NCBI GenBank assembly: GCA_020055645.1
Contig: CM034550.1
Span: 6,567,501-6,631,500 of the forward strand
Length of the DNA: 64,000 nt
Direction: 5' to 3'
Source: Tomocerus qinae
Lineage: Eukaryota; Arthropoda; Collembola; Entomobryomorpha; Tomoceridae
The notes under the pieces were generated by a model, which ran no database searches, was not told the DNA's origin, and saw only the letters and a list, made by a program, of their open reading frames with translations. Shown piece after piece: positions 27,558 to 39,450 of this stretch. Position 1 is the stretch's first letter. Every line of letters begins with the position of its first letter. The position numbers and the translations under genes were made by a program.

Positions 27558-28691
27558 CCGGGTGTCTGATAATTACATGAAAGTGTTCTAAGTCCTATAA
27601 CTCCTGAACAGAGGCTGCTATGAAAATGAGATAACCACCATTGAAAAGACAATCGTATTTTCAACAAAATGGGTTATAATAATAATTTTGGTGACTCTTA
27701 TTACAGGGTCAGCATTTCGACAAAAAAATATCAAAATAGCCTATAATTGTGTGTATACTTGACATAATTGGAACGGTGACACTTTTAGGAATAGTAACTT
27801 AAGCTTTCGATGATAATGAAAAGTGATAGATAACATTCAAAAGAGTACGAAAATAGTTATAAAACTATTTTACCCCTCTTGGTTTAGACATTAGACGTTT
27901 AGAAAAAATTAAGACTTTAAACACCACATTGGCATATTGAAAGAGCGAAATTAAAGACATTTTATCGTCCGAAGGAAACCAAACGTCTCAGGTCTTTAAT
28001 AAATTGTTTACATCAGTCTGTAGCTGATGCAGAATGAATTTCCTTTTGGATTTTTCTGAGCTAGCCCGATTGGGTTCCAATGATCATTATTTAAAGGTAA
28101 TGAACTAATGCAACATTTAAGAGATGCAGAATTTTCTGAAAAAGAACACTTGGTCTGAGAGCTGCCCTTCAAGACAAATAATTTTAACTGTAAATCAGAA
28201 TCCTAAACGATGGACTAGTGTCTAGAGGAACGACTGGAACGGCCCAGCACTTTTAGTAGTTTTTACAGCTTTGTTAAAATTTGTGCAGTTATTGTTGCTT
28301 TGTCAAGTGACTTTAACAAACTTTTACTCAACAACTTAGTCTAAATGGTGGTCTTTGAAACCCAAGAATGTCATTTCAACAGGTTTTTAATGGCTTCAAT
28401 CTGCATTTTATTCAATCGCAATTCGGTTGAAAAATCGTTACCAAAATCACAGAAGACGGAAGCGAATTAAATAAGTAATTTTGTGTTTATTTGAGATTTT
28501 TAACAAGGGAAATTGGCCTTTGACTTTCCCATTTTTAATGTGTGTAACGAAGGTTTTTAAAAATTATTATTATAGCCCATTTTGTTGAAAATACGATTGT
28601 CTTTCCTGTGGTGGTTATCTCATTTTCATAGCAGCCTCTGTTCAGGAGTTACAGGGCTTAGAACACTTTCAAGTATTTATCAGACAGCCTG
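27558..28691. mobile_element. 1.13-kb non-autonomous DNA transposon with ~140-bp terminal inverted repeats
   Basis: The left end reads CCGGGTGTCTGATAATTACA and the right end is the near complement CAGACAGCCTG. The inverted repeats run about 140 bp and share GTGTTCTAAG, CTCCTGAACAGAGGCTGCTA, TGAAAATGAGATAACCACCA, and TTTTCAACAAAATGGG blocks with few differences. TA flanks both sides. The interior has no long open frame or transposase motif, so it is a non-autonomous member. Ends of the type GGGTGTCTGATAA recur in many arthropod elements. I cannot fix the superfamily. Confidence 0.85.
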
Positions 28692-29830
28692 TATATTGAG
28701 CGTATAATGCACTTTAACTCTGCTATCCTGTTCTACCTCTTCTCTGCCTCTAAGCCCTCGAGCATTTTAATTCCAACAGAACATTTACTTGTACTATGTA
28801 AGGATTAAATTAAAATTGGTATTAGCTTAAGCAACACTTAAGACAGGTACCTTTTCTTATACTACAGTCTACATTGTTGTGTAAGCAATGCAAAGGTATG
28901 TCGATACATACCGAAGTGGTGGTGCTGCTCATGTCAGTTCGTTCGTCTGGGGGTCTAGAAACCTTTTTAGGACAGTCAAGTAAACACTAACTTGAAAGCC
29001 AACGACATTTCAAAGGATCTATTAACTACCGAGGGGAGGAGGCAAATTATGTGAGTAAAATTAGACATCAATATATATTATATACTATTCCATGATTTGG
29101 AATATTATATCTAGGTCTAGGTATACTTGTAGCTATATTATTATACACTTGTGCACTAAAAATCTATTAATATCACACTGGCGGAACCTTTTTGACATTT
29201 TCGTCTAGTTTTCAACAACGTATAGACATTTAAATTCATTCTAGTGACTGTTGTGATTGCAATAGTTTCCGCCTACAGATACTAGGTAAAAATTCTACGA
29301 TAGTTAATAATAAATATAGTAAAGCCATTATTACTCGAATATAAATACAATTGATTTGGTTTTAGAGAGGTTGGACAGATTCTCCTCGTAAGTGCAAATT
29401 CGTGCATTCGTATGTCAATCTCTGAACACTGTAAATACTACAATAATATTTTAGCCCACGAAATATTAGTATTATAACACTAGAACTGTCACTAATTTGT
29501 AATTTGTACTGTTACAGTACAATACAGTTATAGTTTTTCGTTTCAGCTAATGTAATAGAAATGCATAAGAATATTAAAGAATATTTATTTATTTTGATTC
29601 AACCAGTAGTTTATAATATCTGTAATAAATATAGTAGTGAAGCAAGTAACAGTAATATGCAAGTATTTGTAAACGGCTCTGATACTAATGTGTTATCTTA
29701 TGTATTTTATTGGTGTAAACAGAATTCCAATGTGCAGCTGCAGCTTCCTTTCTAAAAGGAACGTTTAACTTCATTACTTGAGATAGATGTGCGGGCAATT
29801 ATCATTGTGAACAATTTTGTATGATCGAAG
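28692..29830. other. POMT1 upstream region with possible 5' UTR and uORFs
   Basis: Unique DNA before the POMT1 start. A GC-richer patch at 28900-29050 with a GTGAG-type donor near 29051 may be a non-coding first exon. ATG-led frames at 29561-29755 and 29821-29847 precede the main start; the second overlaps it in another frame. Confidence 0.4.
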
Positions 29831-32800
29831 ATGACTCTAAAGAATAAATCCACATCTAAAGCGACAACCATTCAAGCAATCAGAAAATCTTTGTTGGAAA
29901 ATAACGTGAGAGAAATGGTAATCCAATCAGAAAATAGCACAAAGACATCCAAAATGCAAAAATTAATCTGAGTACTTAATTATTATTAGTTTGTTGGAAG
30001 AGCTAACGTTTTAATGTTTATATTGTGTAGGGAGACGGCGATTCAGAACCACACACCCCACCAGGAGAACGAGAACGAAGAGTCTCAGGGAATTCAGACT
30101 GTAGTTCAATCTCAAGCATTAGTAATATAAAAGGACGAAAAATTAAGCCAAACAGAAGTAAAGCCAAAATTGAAGAAGAAGGAGAACCTTTTGGTAGAAT
30201 TTCTTTCGAAATTGATGTGATCGCAGTGGCATTGTTTGCTTTAGGAGCTGCAACGAGATTTTATAACATAACATATCCGTCCGGTATCGTGTAAGTTTAT
30301 TTTCGAGAATGTTGGAGATTTCGCATTTTCTATTGAAAATTATAATTAATTTCATGAATTTCTGTAGATTTGATGAATTGCATTATGGAAAATATGCATC
30401 TCTTTATATTCGTGGTGTATTTTTCTTCGATCCTCATCCCCCCTTGGGAAAACAGCTGATTGCCGCTTCAGCGAAACTATTTGACCCAAGTTACAACGGT
30501 ATGGAATGTAGTTTATCATCAATAGTATAAAATCCTATTATTTATGACAAAGAAATTCAGTATTAAAATAAACTTTTCCTTTAGGAACTTTTCGTTTTGA
30601 CCGAATTGGAACAACTTATCCAGACTGGTTGCCAGTATTAGGAATGAGATTCGTACCGGGCTTGGCTGGTTCTGCTCTTCCAGCTCTAAGTTATCTTTTC
30701 TGCAGAGAACTTGGAATATCCATTAGTTTTTCACTTCTGTCTGGAATGCTAATGATATTTGGTAAAAGAGATATTTTAGTGTGAATGTTTTATCTCCTTT
30801 GTGTTATAATTAATGGCGGTGTATATTATAATAATTTTCAGATAACGCTTTGCTGATTCAATCGAGATATATTTTGATGGAAATGCCCTTGATAGTTTTT
30901 GGACTTCTCAGTTTGTTATTTGCCATTAAAGCGACTAAGAGATTGAACATCACAAAAAGTATGATGTATGTCTGTCTCTCTGGATTTTTCGGTACTCTCT
31001 CCATGTCGTAAGTTACAATTCCCTCAAAGCCAACAATTCTGCTATAAAAATACCGAGTTTGTATTTTTTCAATCAAACTAATGGAAACTTTATATTTGTT
31101 TCATAATTGCCAGTATAAAATACATCGGTGCATTTTATCTGTTCATGGCGGGCGCCATAATATTTTGGCACTTATGGAATAAAGTGGTTCCTCGATCTGA
31201 CATGAGCACAGGGCAAATTCTCCGTAAACTCAGCACAGTCTACTTAATATTCTCGGTGACATTTATGGCAACGTATATGTCCATATTTTATATTCATCTG
31301 AGTGTGCTGACTCAGGCCGGACCACACGATTCTGTTATGACTTCTGCATTTCAAGCAAGTTTAAAGGTACCTACCCATGAATTTCAATTCCAGACTACAT
31401 TTATTCAATGCACTTATGCCGATTGTACTTTTTAGAAACTTTTCTCGTGTGCACAACTCTCATATTTCCATAATACAAAGTTTGCTTTTTGTTTCATCTG
31501 TAACAGGGCGGATTGGCTTCTATTATCAAAGGACAGCCGTTGCAAGTCTCCCATGGCTCACAAGTCACACTGCGTCATTCCCTAGGACGACCTTGTTGGC
31601 TTCATTCTCATCAACATAATTACCCAATAAAGTATGCAGACGGGAGGGGATCTTCTCACCAGCAACAAGTGACCTGCTATTCTTTCAAGGTACCGAAGCT
31701 TAATATTATGATGCACAAATTAGTATCCAGAATTACTAAAACAGCTGGAAAACAATGTTAATTTGTTTTTTATTGCGACAATTAATAGGATGTTAACAAT
31801 TGGTGGATAATCAAAAGACCTGGAGTGGAAAATCTAGCTGTTAACGAAACCAAAGATGTTGTTCGTCACGGGGATGAAATTCACATTGTCCATGGAATGT
31901 CTGGAAGGCTTTTGAACTCTCATGATGTAGCTGCTCCACAAAGTCCACAAAATCAAGTAAAATTAACAATCCTTCTCCGTAATGAAATATTTATTTAAGT
32001 ATTTAATTTTTAATTTGTGGTATTCCCGCTCTGTTATTGTAGGAAGTAAGCTGTTACATAGACCATAATGTTAGCATGTCAGCAGAGCCTTTGTGGCGTG
32101 TAGAAATCATTGGCGGATGTGGGGATGGTCCTCAGAGTGAAGGATGTCAATGGCACGCTGTTAAATCAATGGTTCGTTTTATTCATGTAACGAGTGGTCA
32201 AGCTTTGAGAATGAGTGCCAAACAACTTCCTAAATGGGGATTTCATCAGCACGAAGTTGTAACCGATAGGATCATAGTGCAAGATGATACCGTTTGGAAT
32301 GTCGAGGAGCATCGCTATACGAAAAGTAAACATTTTACAGTATCTTTTGGTGCAGAACCGATAAAATATGTTAATTATCTCAGGGAAAAGAAGCTGACTT
32401 AAAAGTGGTTCGATTTTTGTAGTTCTACTTCGTATGATCTATATAGGTATCACGCATTAGCATTCTGTTTTGTTGTGCTGAAAGTTTTATACTAACATTA
32501 CGTCTTGTATTTCGTGCAGGTGAAAAGGATCGTGAAAAGGAGTTATTAGAAGCAGAAATGATTCCGACGAAGCCAACAGTATTATCATTCTGGGCGAAAT
32601 TTTGGGAACTCCAGTGGAAAATGTTTATGGCTTCTCCAAGCTCTCAAACGGAATCTCATGCTTATTCATCATATCCTTCCGAATGGCTTTTACTAACCAG
32701 GGGAATCGCTTATTGGGTGGCCGGAGGTTCGAATGCTCAGATCCATTTAGTTGGAAATCCTATTCTTTGGTGGAGTGGCTCAGCATGTCTTTTACTGCAT

Positions 32801-33412
32801 TTGGCCGTAGTTGGCTTTTACTTGCTCAGGCAGAGGAGACTCTGTCATGATATAGATGAAGGTATGAATCTACTACATTAAACTCCATTCATGACCTATA
32901 TATTTACAACTTACGATTATTATGGTCTTAACTGATATATAGAATTATCATTTTGAAATACTATTTACAATTTTAGCAACTTGGTCATCCATTTTATTTC
33001 AATCTGGGATTTGCCTCGGAGGATACTTGCTCACATACATCTACCATTTTTGTGTTGATCGGACACTTTTTCTACACCATTACTTACCATCCTACGTGTT
33101 TAAAATACTCCTCCTCATTTCTACATTGCATCATCTTCACTCGATTGCCAAGTAAGTGTCATTCAATTATAAATGTGCAGAAATATCCAGCGAAAAATCT
33201 TTTGTTGTATTATTAATGTTTTTTTTCCTTATAACAGACACACTCCAGCAAAAGTATTTTTCTCTCCCATTCTCATTATTTGGTTTTCGTACGTTGTCTA
33301 CGTATTCGCTGAATTATCGCCGACATCCTTTGGCCAACCGTCCCTCAGTCGAGCTGCACTTGAATCTCTGAAATGGAGATCTACCTGGGATTTTATCATA
33401 CAGAGTAAATAA
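29831..33412 (+). CDS. POMT1: Protein O-mannosyltransferase 1 (POMT1 / rotated abdomen), 799 aa, 12 coding exons
   Basis: GT39 enzyme of the ER membrane that transfers mannose from dolichyl-phosphate mannose to Ser/Thr, for example on dystroglycan, normally with POMT2. Exons: 29831-29917, 30031-30290, 30368-30498, 30585-30761, 30842-31007, 31114-31366, 31507-31689, 31789-31956, 32043-32325, 32520-32861, 32977-33151, 33238-33412. All phases fit. Residues 1-80 are polar and Ser-rich. Membrane segments begin at about 86. The catalytic loop has [10 protein letters not shown] with D118/E119 and HPPLGK. SGPHD-like [13 protein letters not shown] and HGSQVTLRH lead into the MIR region (about 360-570: [45 protein letters not shown]). 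C-terminal membrane segments and [10 protein letters not shown] follow. Motifs such as [13 protein letters not shown] and AEMIPTK place it with POMT1 rather than POMT2. The start Met is the least certain part. Confidence 0.96.
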
Positions 33413-34380
33413 ATGATAGACAAAACCCTAGAAATTATATATCATAGAAATATTTTATAAAATGTACTTAATCGTACCGAAAACAGTCATAGGTCCACAT
33501 TTATATGTAATTTGCTACTTAAAATGACAAATACTACTTAAATATTGGTATTTATATACCGCATTATAATACCGTACTTTTCAGATATAGCAACAGGCTT
33601 GTGTTTAGTATGTACTTATTACCAATTAGGGTAAATACTCATTCACATTTGTGGAATCTTGTCATGTCCTGATACATAATGTCGAAAAATCTCAGTTCTT
33701 TTAAGACTATAAGATATTTTATTTCTACCATTGAGTAAGTAATTTATCAAAATAATCAGTAGCCCTGGTTAGTACTCATCTGGAAAATGCATGTCATAAT
33801 AATTAGTTGTACAAGTATAATTTATATTTATTTATATTCACATTTTATTGTTAGTTATTTATTTCTTTGACTACTTATTGTACGTTTCGTATCGAACGCA
33901 TTAAATATACTATTAAATGCAATGCTGAAAATTTTGTAAATCAATTTTAGAACTCATCGTATTGTTCATCATTACATCGAATGAAAATATCCACGTGGCA
34001 TGTAATAAACTGTTAATGGCAGAGCATGGAACGAAATTAATGTAGTTTGGTTTAGCGAAATGAAAAGACAGTCAGAACAATAATATGCGAGAGATGTTTT
34101 GTAGACGTTGCATCAATAAGGAAATGATAATGCATATTATATTGCCATAAAACATTTAATGAATATTTAAGTACTAAATATGAGACTCGTGATTGTATGA
34201 CGTGGCAGACGACGGGCAATGTCTTCTCCGCATTCTAAATACTGAAACCTTGAAATTTATACCATTTAATAGCTAGTAATTGTCCAAGTCCGAAAAACAT
34301 CTTTGAAGAGAACTACAAAGTTCGCCTTCTGTTAGTTATTTTATTGTCCACAATCGTTGTAGCATTCTTTACTGACCAGG
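33413..34380. other. Intergenic after POMT1
   Basis: AT-rich sequence after the POMT1 stop; an AATAAA overlaps the stop itself. No further gene, repeat or RNA is seen before the zinc-finger frame. Confidence 0.55.
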
Positions 34381-34831
34381 ATGAGTAGTCGAAAGCAGAA
34401 ATGGTATTTGTGCAACTTTAAAAATTGTACAAAAATCTTTCCATTTAAGAAACTATTGAATTTACACAAAAAAACTCATGTTACCATTCGCAAAAGAAAA
34501 GCAACAAAGTCGTCTTTGAACAAGTTGAGGAAAACAGTCTCGAGGTATTGTCACCAAAATTTTTATTGTAATAGATGCATAAATAAGGTACTTTGTATTA
34601 TTATAACGCATATCTTATTTAAATAAACTAAACCGCATATTTAATTCATTCATCATATTGGCATACCTGTCCTATGCATGGATATAATTGACGATTTATC
34701 ATCAGATCAGCACCTCTTCCAAATAAAAAGGTTGAGGTTTTGGAATTACCTGAAGTATCAAAAACAGGGATGGATTCCGGTTTAAAAGAACAGAATGTAC
34801 ACAATGTACAGGGACAAGAAATCACCAGGTA
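34381..34831 (+). CDS. C2H2 zinc-finger gene, 5' part (splicing uncertain)
   Basis: An ATG at 34381 opens a basic frame with a C2H2 finger: C-x4-C-x12-H-x3-H (CNFKNC ... HKKTH, residues 11-33), then a Lys/Arg-rich linker and CHQNFYCNRC. A donor AAG|GTACTT lies at 34587/34588. A second coding-like block at about 34711-34831 (APLPNKK ... VQGQEIT) follows tandem acceptors at 34700-34710 and ends at AG|GTAGGA. The phases of the two blocks do not agree with the obvious donor. A different donor is therefore used, the gene model is wrong, or the locus is decaying. It lies on the same strand as further finger-like sequence beyond the foldback element. Function is presumably DNA binding, judged only from the finger. 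Confidence 0.5.
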
Positions 34832-35048
34832 GGAAAATTTTAGGAGTTCATAGTCTTTACAACTGCGAATTTCGTTTTTTGTCAGCCGATAACAAGAATA
34901 TGGCTACCTCTGAAAAAAAGAATACTTTTCTATCAAAATCTGATTGTATAAAAGTAATAAAGAACTACAATGTGATTTATTTTTACATTAAAATAACAAC
35001 TTCCAAGATAACACTTCAATGTAATTTACTTGGCCCGTGTATTCGTTA

Positions 35049-37151
35049 TCACCGAAAGTGTCACCGACCCCCTCCGATTACGACCAAAATCGCTGAGCAT
35101 ATGTCTAAAATAGAGTAATTAACGAAATGGATCTTCAAAATTTTTTAAAAAATAAGAGGGGGCGTGGGGGGTAAGGGGAAGCTTTTCCATTGGGAAGAAA
35201 GATTGTGACCAAACGGTAAGTCATAAAATTCTTTAGTTTTTTTCTAAAATAGCATAGATAGGTGCTTCATCCTGGCAAGGTATAAATTTTATTCAATTCG
35301 AATATTTTGGCGCGAAAAAAAATCGGTGAACCTGAAATTAGCAATAATTCAAACATTGTGGGTTGAAAATGGCACATATCGACTAAATATTGAATATAAA
35401 AGATGCTAGATCATCTTAAATCTCCTTTCTAAGCAAGAACAAGGTTGCATATCCAAAATTTATTTACCCCTGTCCGGGGAAGCGGGGGCGATATAAGTTT
35501 GGATATTTAATTTCTCAAAACTTATTACGCCTAGAGACTTTAAACCACCGCCAAACAACTCAGCATCATGTAATGCATCATGGCAAGGTGGTGTACTGTG
35601 TGTCACCCACCCCCTGAGGGGGGTGTAGGGGAGGCTTAAGTTTGGAAACCTAATATCTCCAAAACTACTCAACGTACGGACTTAAAACTACAGCCAATCA
35701 ACTCAGCATCATGTAATGCATCATGGCATGGTAGTATATTGTGTGTCGCCCCACCCCATTTGTGGGGGTGTAGGGGAGGCTTAAGTTTGGAAACCCAATA
35801 TCTCCAAAACTACTCAACGTACGGACTTGAAACTACCGCCAATCTACTCAGCATCATGTAATGCATCATGGCATGGTAGTATATTGTGTGTTTCCTCACC
35901 CCCTTGTGGGGGTGTAAGGGAGGCTTAAGTTTGGAAACCCAATATATCCAAAACTAATCAACGTACCGCCAATCAACTCAACATCATGTAATGCATCGTG
36001 GCATGGTAGCATATTGTGTGTCATCACACCCACTGAGGGCTACCCTGCTACCATGTCATGATGCATTACATGATGCTGAGTTGATGGACGGTAGTTTCAA
36101 GTCCGTACGTTGAGTAGTTTTGGAGATATTGGGTTCCCCTACACCCCCCTCAGGGGGTGTGGTGACACACAATATACTACCATGCCATGATGCATTACAT
36201 GATGCTGAGTGGATTGGCGGTAGCTTCAAGTCCGTACGTTGAGTAGTTTTGGAGATATTGGCTTTCCAAACTTAAGCCTCTCCTACACCCCCGTCAGGGG
36301 GTGGAGTGATACACAATATACCACCATGCCATGATGCATTACATGATGCTGAGTTGATTGGCGGTAGTTTCAAGTCCGTACGTCGAATAGTTTTGGAGAT
36401 ATTGGGTTTCCAAACTTAAGCCTCCCCTACACCCCCACAAAGGGGTGGGGCGACACACAATATACTACCATGCCATGATGCATTACATGATGTTGAGTTG
36501 ATTGGCGGTAGTTTCAAGTTCATAAGTCAAATAGTTTTGGAGATATTGGGATTCTAAACTTAAGCCTCCCCTACACACCCCTCAGGGGGTGGGGTGACAC
36601 ACAATATACCACCATGCCATGATGAACTACATGATGCTGAGTTTTTTGGCGGTGGTTTAAAGTCTTTAGGCGTAATAGATTTTGAGAAATTAAATATCCA
36701 AACTTATATCGCCCCCGCTTCCCCGGACAGGGGTTAATAAATTTTGGACATGTGACCTTGTTCTTGCTTAGAAAGAAGATTTAAAATGATCTAGCATCTT
36801 TTATATTCAATATTTAGTCGATATGTGCCATTTTCAACCCACAATGTTTGAATTATTGCTAATTTCAGGTTCACCGATTTTTTTTCGCGCCAAAATATTC
36901 GAATTGAATAAAATTTATACCTTGCCAGGATGAAGCACCTATCTATGCTATTTTAGAAAAAAACTAAAGAATTTTATGACTTACCGTTTGGTCACAATCT
37001 TTCTTCCCAATGGAAAAGCTTCCCCTTACCCCCCACGCCCCCTCTTATTTTTTAAAAAATTTTGAAGATCCATTTCGTTAATTACTCTATTTTAGACATA
37101 TGCTCAGCGATTTTGGTCGTAATCGGAGGGGGTCGGTGACACTTTCGGTGA
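35049..37151. mobile_element. 2.1-kb foldback transposon with very long inverted arms and internal ~144-bp tandem repeats
   Basis: The ends are TCACCGAAAGTGTCACCGAC and its exact complement. The outer ~450 bp of each arm (35049-35500, 36700-37151) are nearly identical in inverted order. Inside, each arm carries tandem units of about 144 bp marked by a core CAGCATCATGTAATGCATCA. There are four in the left arm (cores at 35561, 35704, 35849, 35979) and five in the right (near 36058, 36187, 36331, 36475, 36619). A loop of a few tens of bases is centred near 36040. It has no transposase frame. I could not find a clear target-site duplication. The structure is that of a foldback element, whose family I cannot name. 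Confidence 0.92.
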
Positions 37152-37163
37152 AAATGGAAGTAG

Positions 37164-37650
37164 GAGCTCACAACGAACATCTTGAATAGTTCCAGTTCGG
37201 AAAGCCCTGATGGCCTAACATCCAATGGTGAAGTGAAAGTACCGGAAATAAGCTCAAAATCTATCAAGACTTGGAACAATGAGTTGGAGATGGAAACAGA
37301 AATAATATGTCAAGTCTGCTCTAAAGTTTTTACAAAGCGGAAGTATTTAAGAAGACATCTGATTTTAGCTCATGGACCTTCAAACAACCAACAGAATTGT
37401 ACCTGCAAACCATGCTCATTCTGTGCAAGACAACCAGGATGGGGAACAAGACTTTGAAGATAATAACATCCGCCTGTCACATTGTCAGAAGGAGTCGCAG
37501 GAAAATAAGCATAACGCATTCGAGGAATTGAGAAAGCACACACACGTACATCTACTTCTACTATGCATGTATCAGCAATGGCGTTTTCATCAAAAAATAA
37601 ATTTTGTAAATATTTACATCCTAACTTGTAACTTACAAAGTTACAAACTG
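37164..37650 (+). pseudogene. C2H2 zinc-finger fragment, apparently frameshifted
   Basis: From 37164 a frame reads through a Ser-rich, acidic stretch into a good C2H2 finger (C-x2-C-x12-H-x4-H: CQVC ... RRHLILAH, about 37309-37375), then drifts into a Cys-rich tail that stops at 37457. At about 37380-37400 the coding-like character passes to the next frame, which continues with acidic, Asn/Gln-rich residues and a finger-like LRKHTHVH to about 37550. This looks like a +1 frameshift within one ancestral exon. It has no ATG and no polypyrimidine tract before 37164, where the foldback element ends 13 bases upstream. It probably belongs to the same gene as the frame at 34381. A live gene with an unusual splice is possible. 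Confidence 0.45.
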
Positions 37651-38355
37651 TAGTTTAGTTACAAAATGCAAAAGTCTCCGTTGAAACTTTTTAGAGTAAT
37701 GTTTACTCTACCTTCAATGTCCAAATAAAACATTACATTAACAGAGCCGCGCGTTTTGCCTCAGGTGGGCCTCGAATTGGGCAAATTACAAAAATTTCCC
37801 TCTTCACGCGATTCATTATTCCTGTCATTTCTTGACTAATAATTTTGAACAAAAAAGTCGCCATGTCTCACACTTTGCGCGATTTTGTTATTTCTAAGCC
37901 AATTTTTGACTTTTTTGACAAAAGTTGAAAGCTAATTTATTATACGTATTTCTATTATGATGACGTTTTGGCCCTCTCGGAAACTGAGATCTACAGTAAA
38001 TAAGGTAAGGACAAGGTAAGGCTTTCTAAATGCGGAAATAGTTGTTCTAATTGCCCAGGGCCTATAAATCCTACGACTGTCCCTTTACATTAATATTTAA
38101 ATACCTTGACAAGAACACTAAAATGCTTGCCGTACCTACTCTTTCTACACTTTTCAGAAAAGTATTAATTACAAACATTTTTGAGGAAAACGATTTCAAA
38201 ACTTTTGTGCACTTAGAGTTCTCCTTAGAGCATACATAATGTGGCAACTAAACAAATCTCATTATTATTGCAGTAAATGTTCAAAGTATTCGTTAAGGTC
38301 CGTGTTCCTGACTTTTGGAAAACCCAATTGACTATCAAAATACATGTTAAAATTT
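37651..38355. other. Non-coding stretch, possibly degenerate mobile DNA
   Basis: A GC-richer patch at 37740-38070 starts near GGGCAAATTA and ends with a weakly related inverted TAATTGCCC, so it may be an old non-autonomous element. No coding region is seen. Confidence 0.3.
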
Positions 38356-38674
38356 TTTGCTATTTTTGATATAACTTCCAGAGTTTTACTCCGATTTTCT
38401 AATGAAGTACATTTTCGGAAAGGTAAAAACATTGGCTAGGATTTAAATAGAGAAAATTTTCGATTTTTTTGATTAGTTAGCAGTAGCAATGGTTCAAAAT
38501 TTTATGGCGAATTTCTATCCAGATGTCATCATTAAAGTGTGACATGTATAAAAACTGAGGCAATAATCGAAAATTTTCTCTATTTAAATCCTAGCCAATG
38601 TTTTTACCTTTCCGAAAATGTACTTCATTAGAAAATCGGAGTAAAACTCTGGAAGTTATATCAAAAATAGCAAA
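38356..38674. repeat. Perfect 108-bp inverted repeat with 103-bp spacer
   Basis: The left arm 38356-38463 and the right arm 38567-38674 are exact reverse complements over all 108 bases by eye. The left arm starts TTTGCTATTTTTGATATAAC and ends GAGAAAATTTTCGA. The spacer is unrelated, AT-rich and non-coding. Identity over the whole arm implies recent origin, gene conversion between arms, or selection for a hairpin. Confidence 0.93.
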
Positions 38675-39010
38675 GAGAATTTCATAAAAAAGGTTGAAAT
38701 GTAAACTGCCTCATACTTGACCGGATGTGCAAGTCATAGAATATCCGACATTGAAGCAATGGACTGATATCAACTTGACATGAGCTAGAGCATAGAGCTT
38801 TTTCTCTATGCCAACGCTGATGGTGTCATAATTTTCATAGTGTCATTGCTTGATTACAGTCAGTAGTAATTCGATCCCATGGTTACTACTGATGTCCCAC
38901 CCAAGAGATAGCAGTGCAATACTCGAAATAATAATGTGGGAAATGCAAATGTGCCTCTACATCCAAATGTAGCCAGTTCATGGCATGAACAAATTCTTGT
39001 GCACATTGGA

Positions 39011-39450
39011 TGAAGATTTTGCAGTGCAGATTGCTGTTGCTATTGGCTTCCTGTGTTAAATAGCTACATACCATTCAAAATTAGGAACTTCCTTGGAAAC
39101 TTTGAATTTTGTTATTTTGAAGTGTTGTCATTGGCCAAGTCAGCCTTTTTCTGCAGCCTGTTTGATTGAAGTCTAGCTGGGTGCATTCAGTCCACGGGCT
39201 GGGAGAAGCCCGTGGTCATGGATACAGCCACTGATCCCCTCGGTTTTATCTTATTCAAACTGGTGGCAGAAGGAGAGCAAAACAAAACACATCCTCTTAT
39301 TGACTTCACCAAAAGTGGTAGGAGCTACATTTATGAAGATTCTGCAGATTACTGTTGCTATTGGCTCCCTGTGTTAAACAGCTACATAACCCATTCAAAA
39401 TTATGGAACTTGGGTGTAAACGTAAACATTTTGTTATTTTGAGTGTATTG
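39011..39450. repeat. Direct repeat pair (~115 bp) flanking a short open frame
   Basis: Copies at about 39011-39125 and 39334-39450 share GAAGATT-TGCAG, TGTTGCTATTGGCT, CTGTGTTAAA, AGCTACATA, CCATTCAAAATTA and TTTTGTTATTTTGA in the same order, with some indels. Their start points are 323 bases apart. Between them an open frame (39212-39442) reads a soluble-looking peptide that extends into the second copy, without recognisable domain. The locus may be a duplicated remnant of a dispersed repeat. Confidence 0.65.
39192..39215. repeat. Strong 9-bp stem hairpin
   Basis: CCACGGGCT, a six-base loop, then AGCCCGTGG. This is a GC-rich perfect stem in otherwise AT-rich DNA, between the two direct repeats described at this locus. 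Confidence 0.6.

Noticed and set aside
37740-38070. Possible complete transposon bounded by GGGCAAATTA-like ends
   Set aside because: The inverted match is only about ten bases and the arms do not extend, so boundaries cannot be supported.
39212-39442. 76-codon frame as a real gene
   Set aside because: It reads into one copy of a direct repeat, has no splice partners and no recognised domain.
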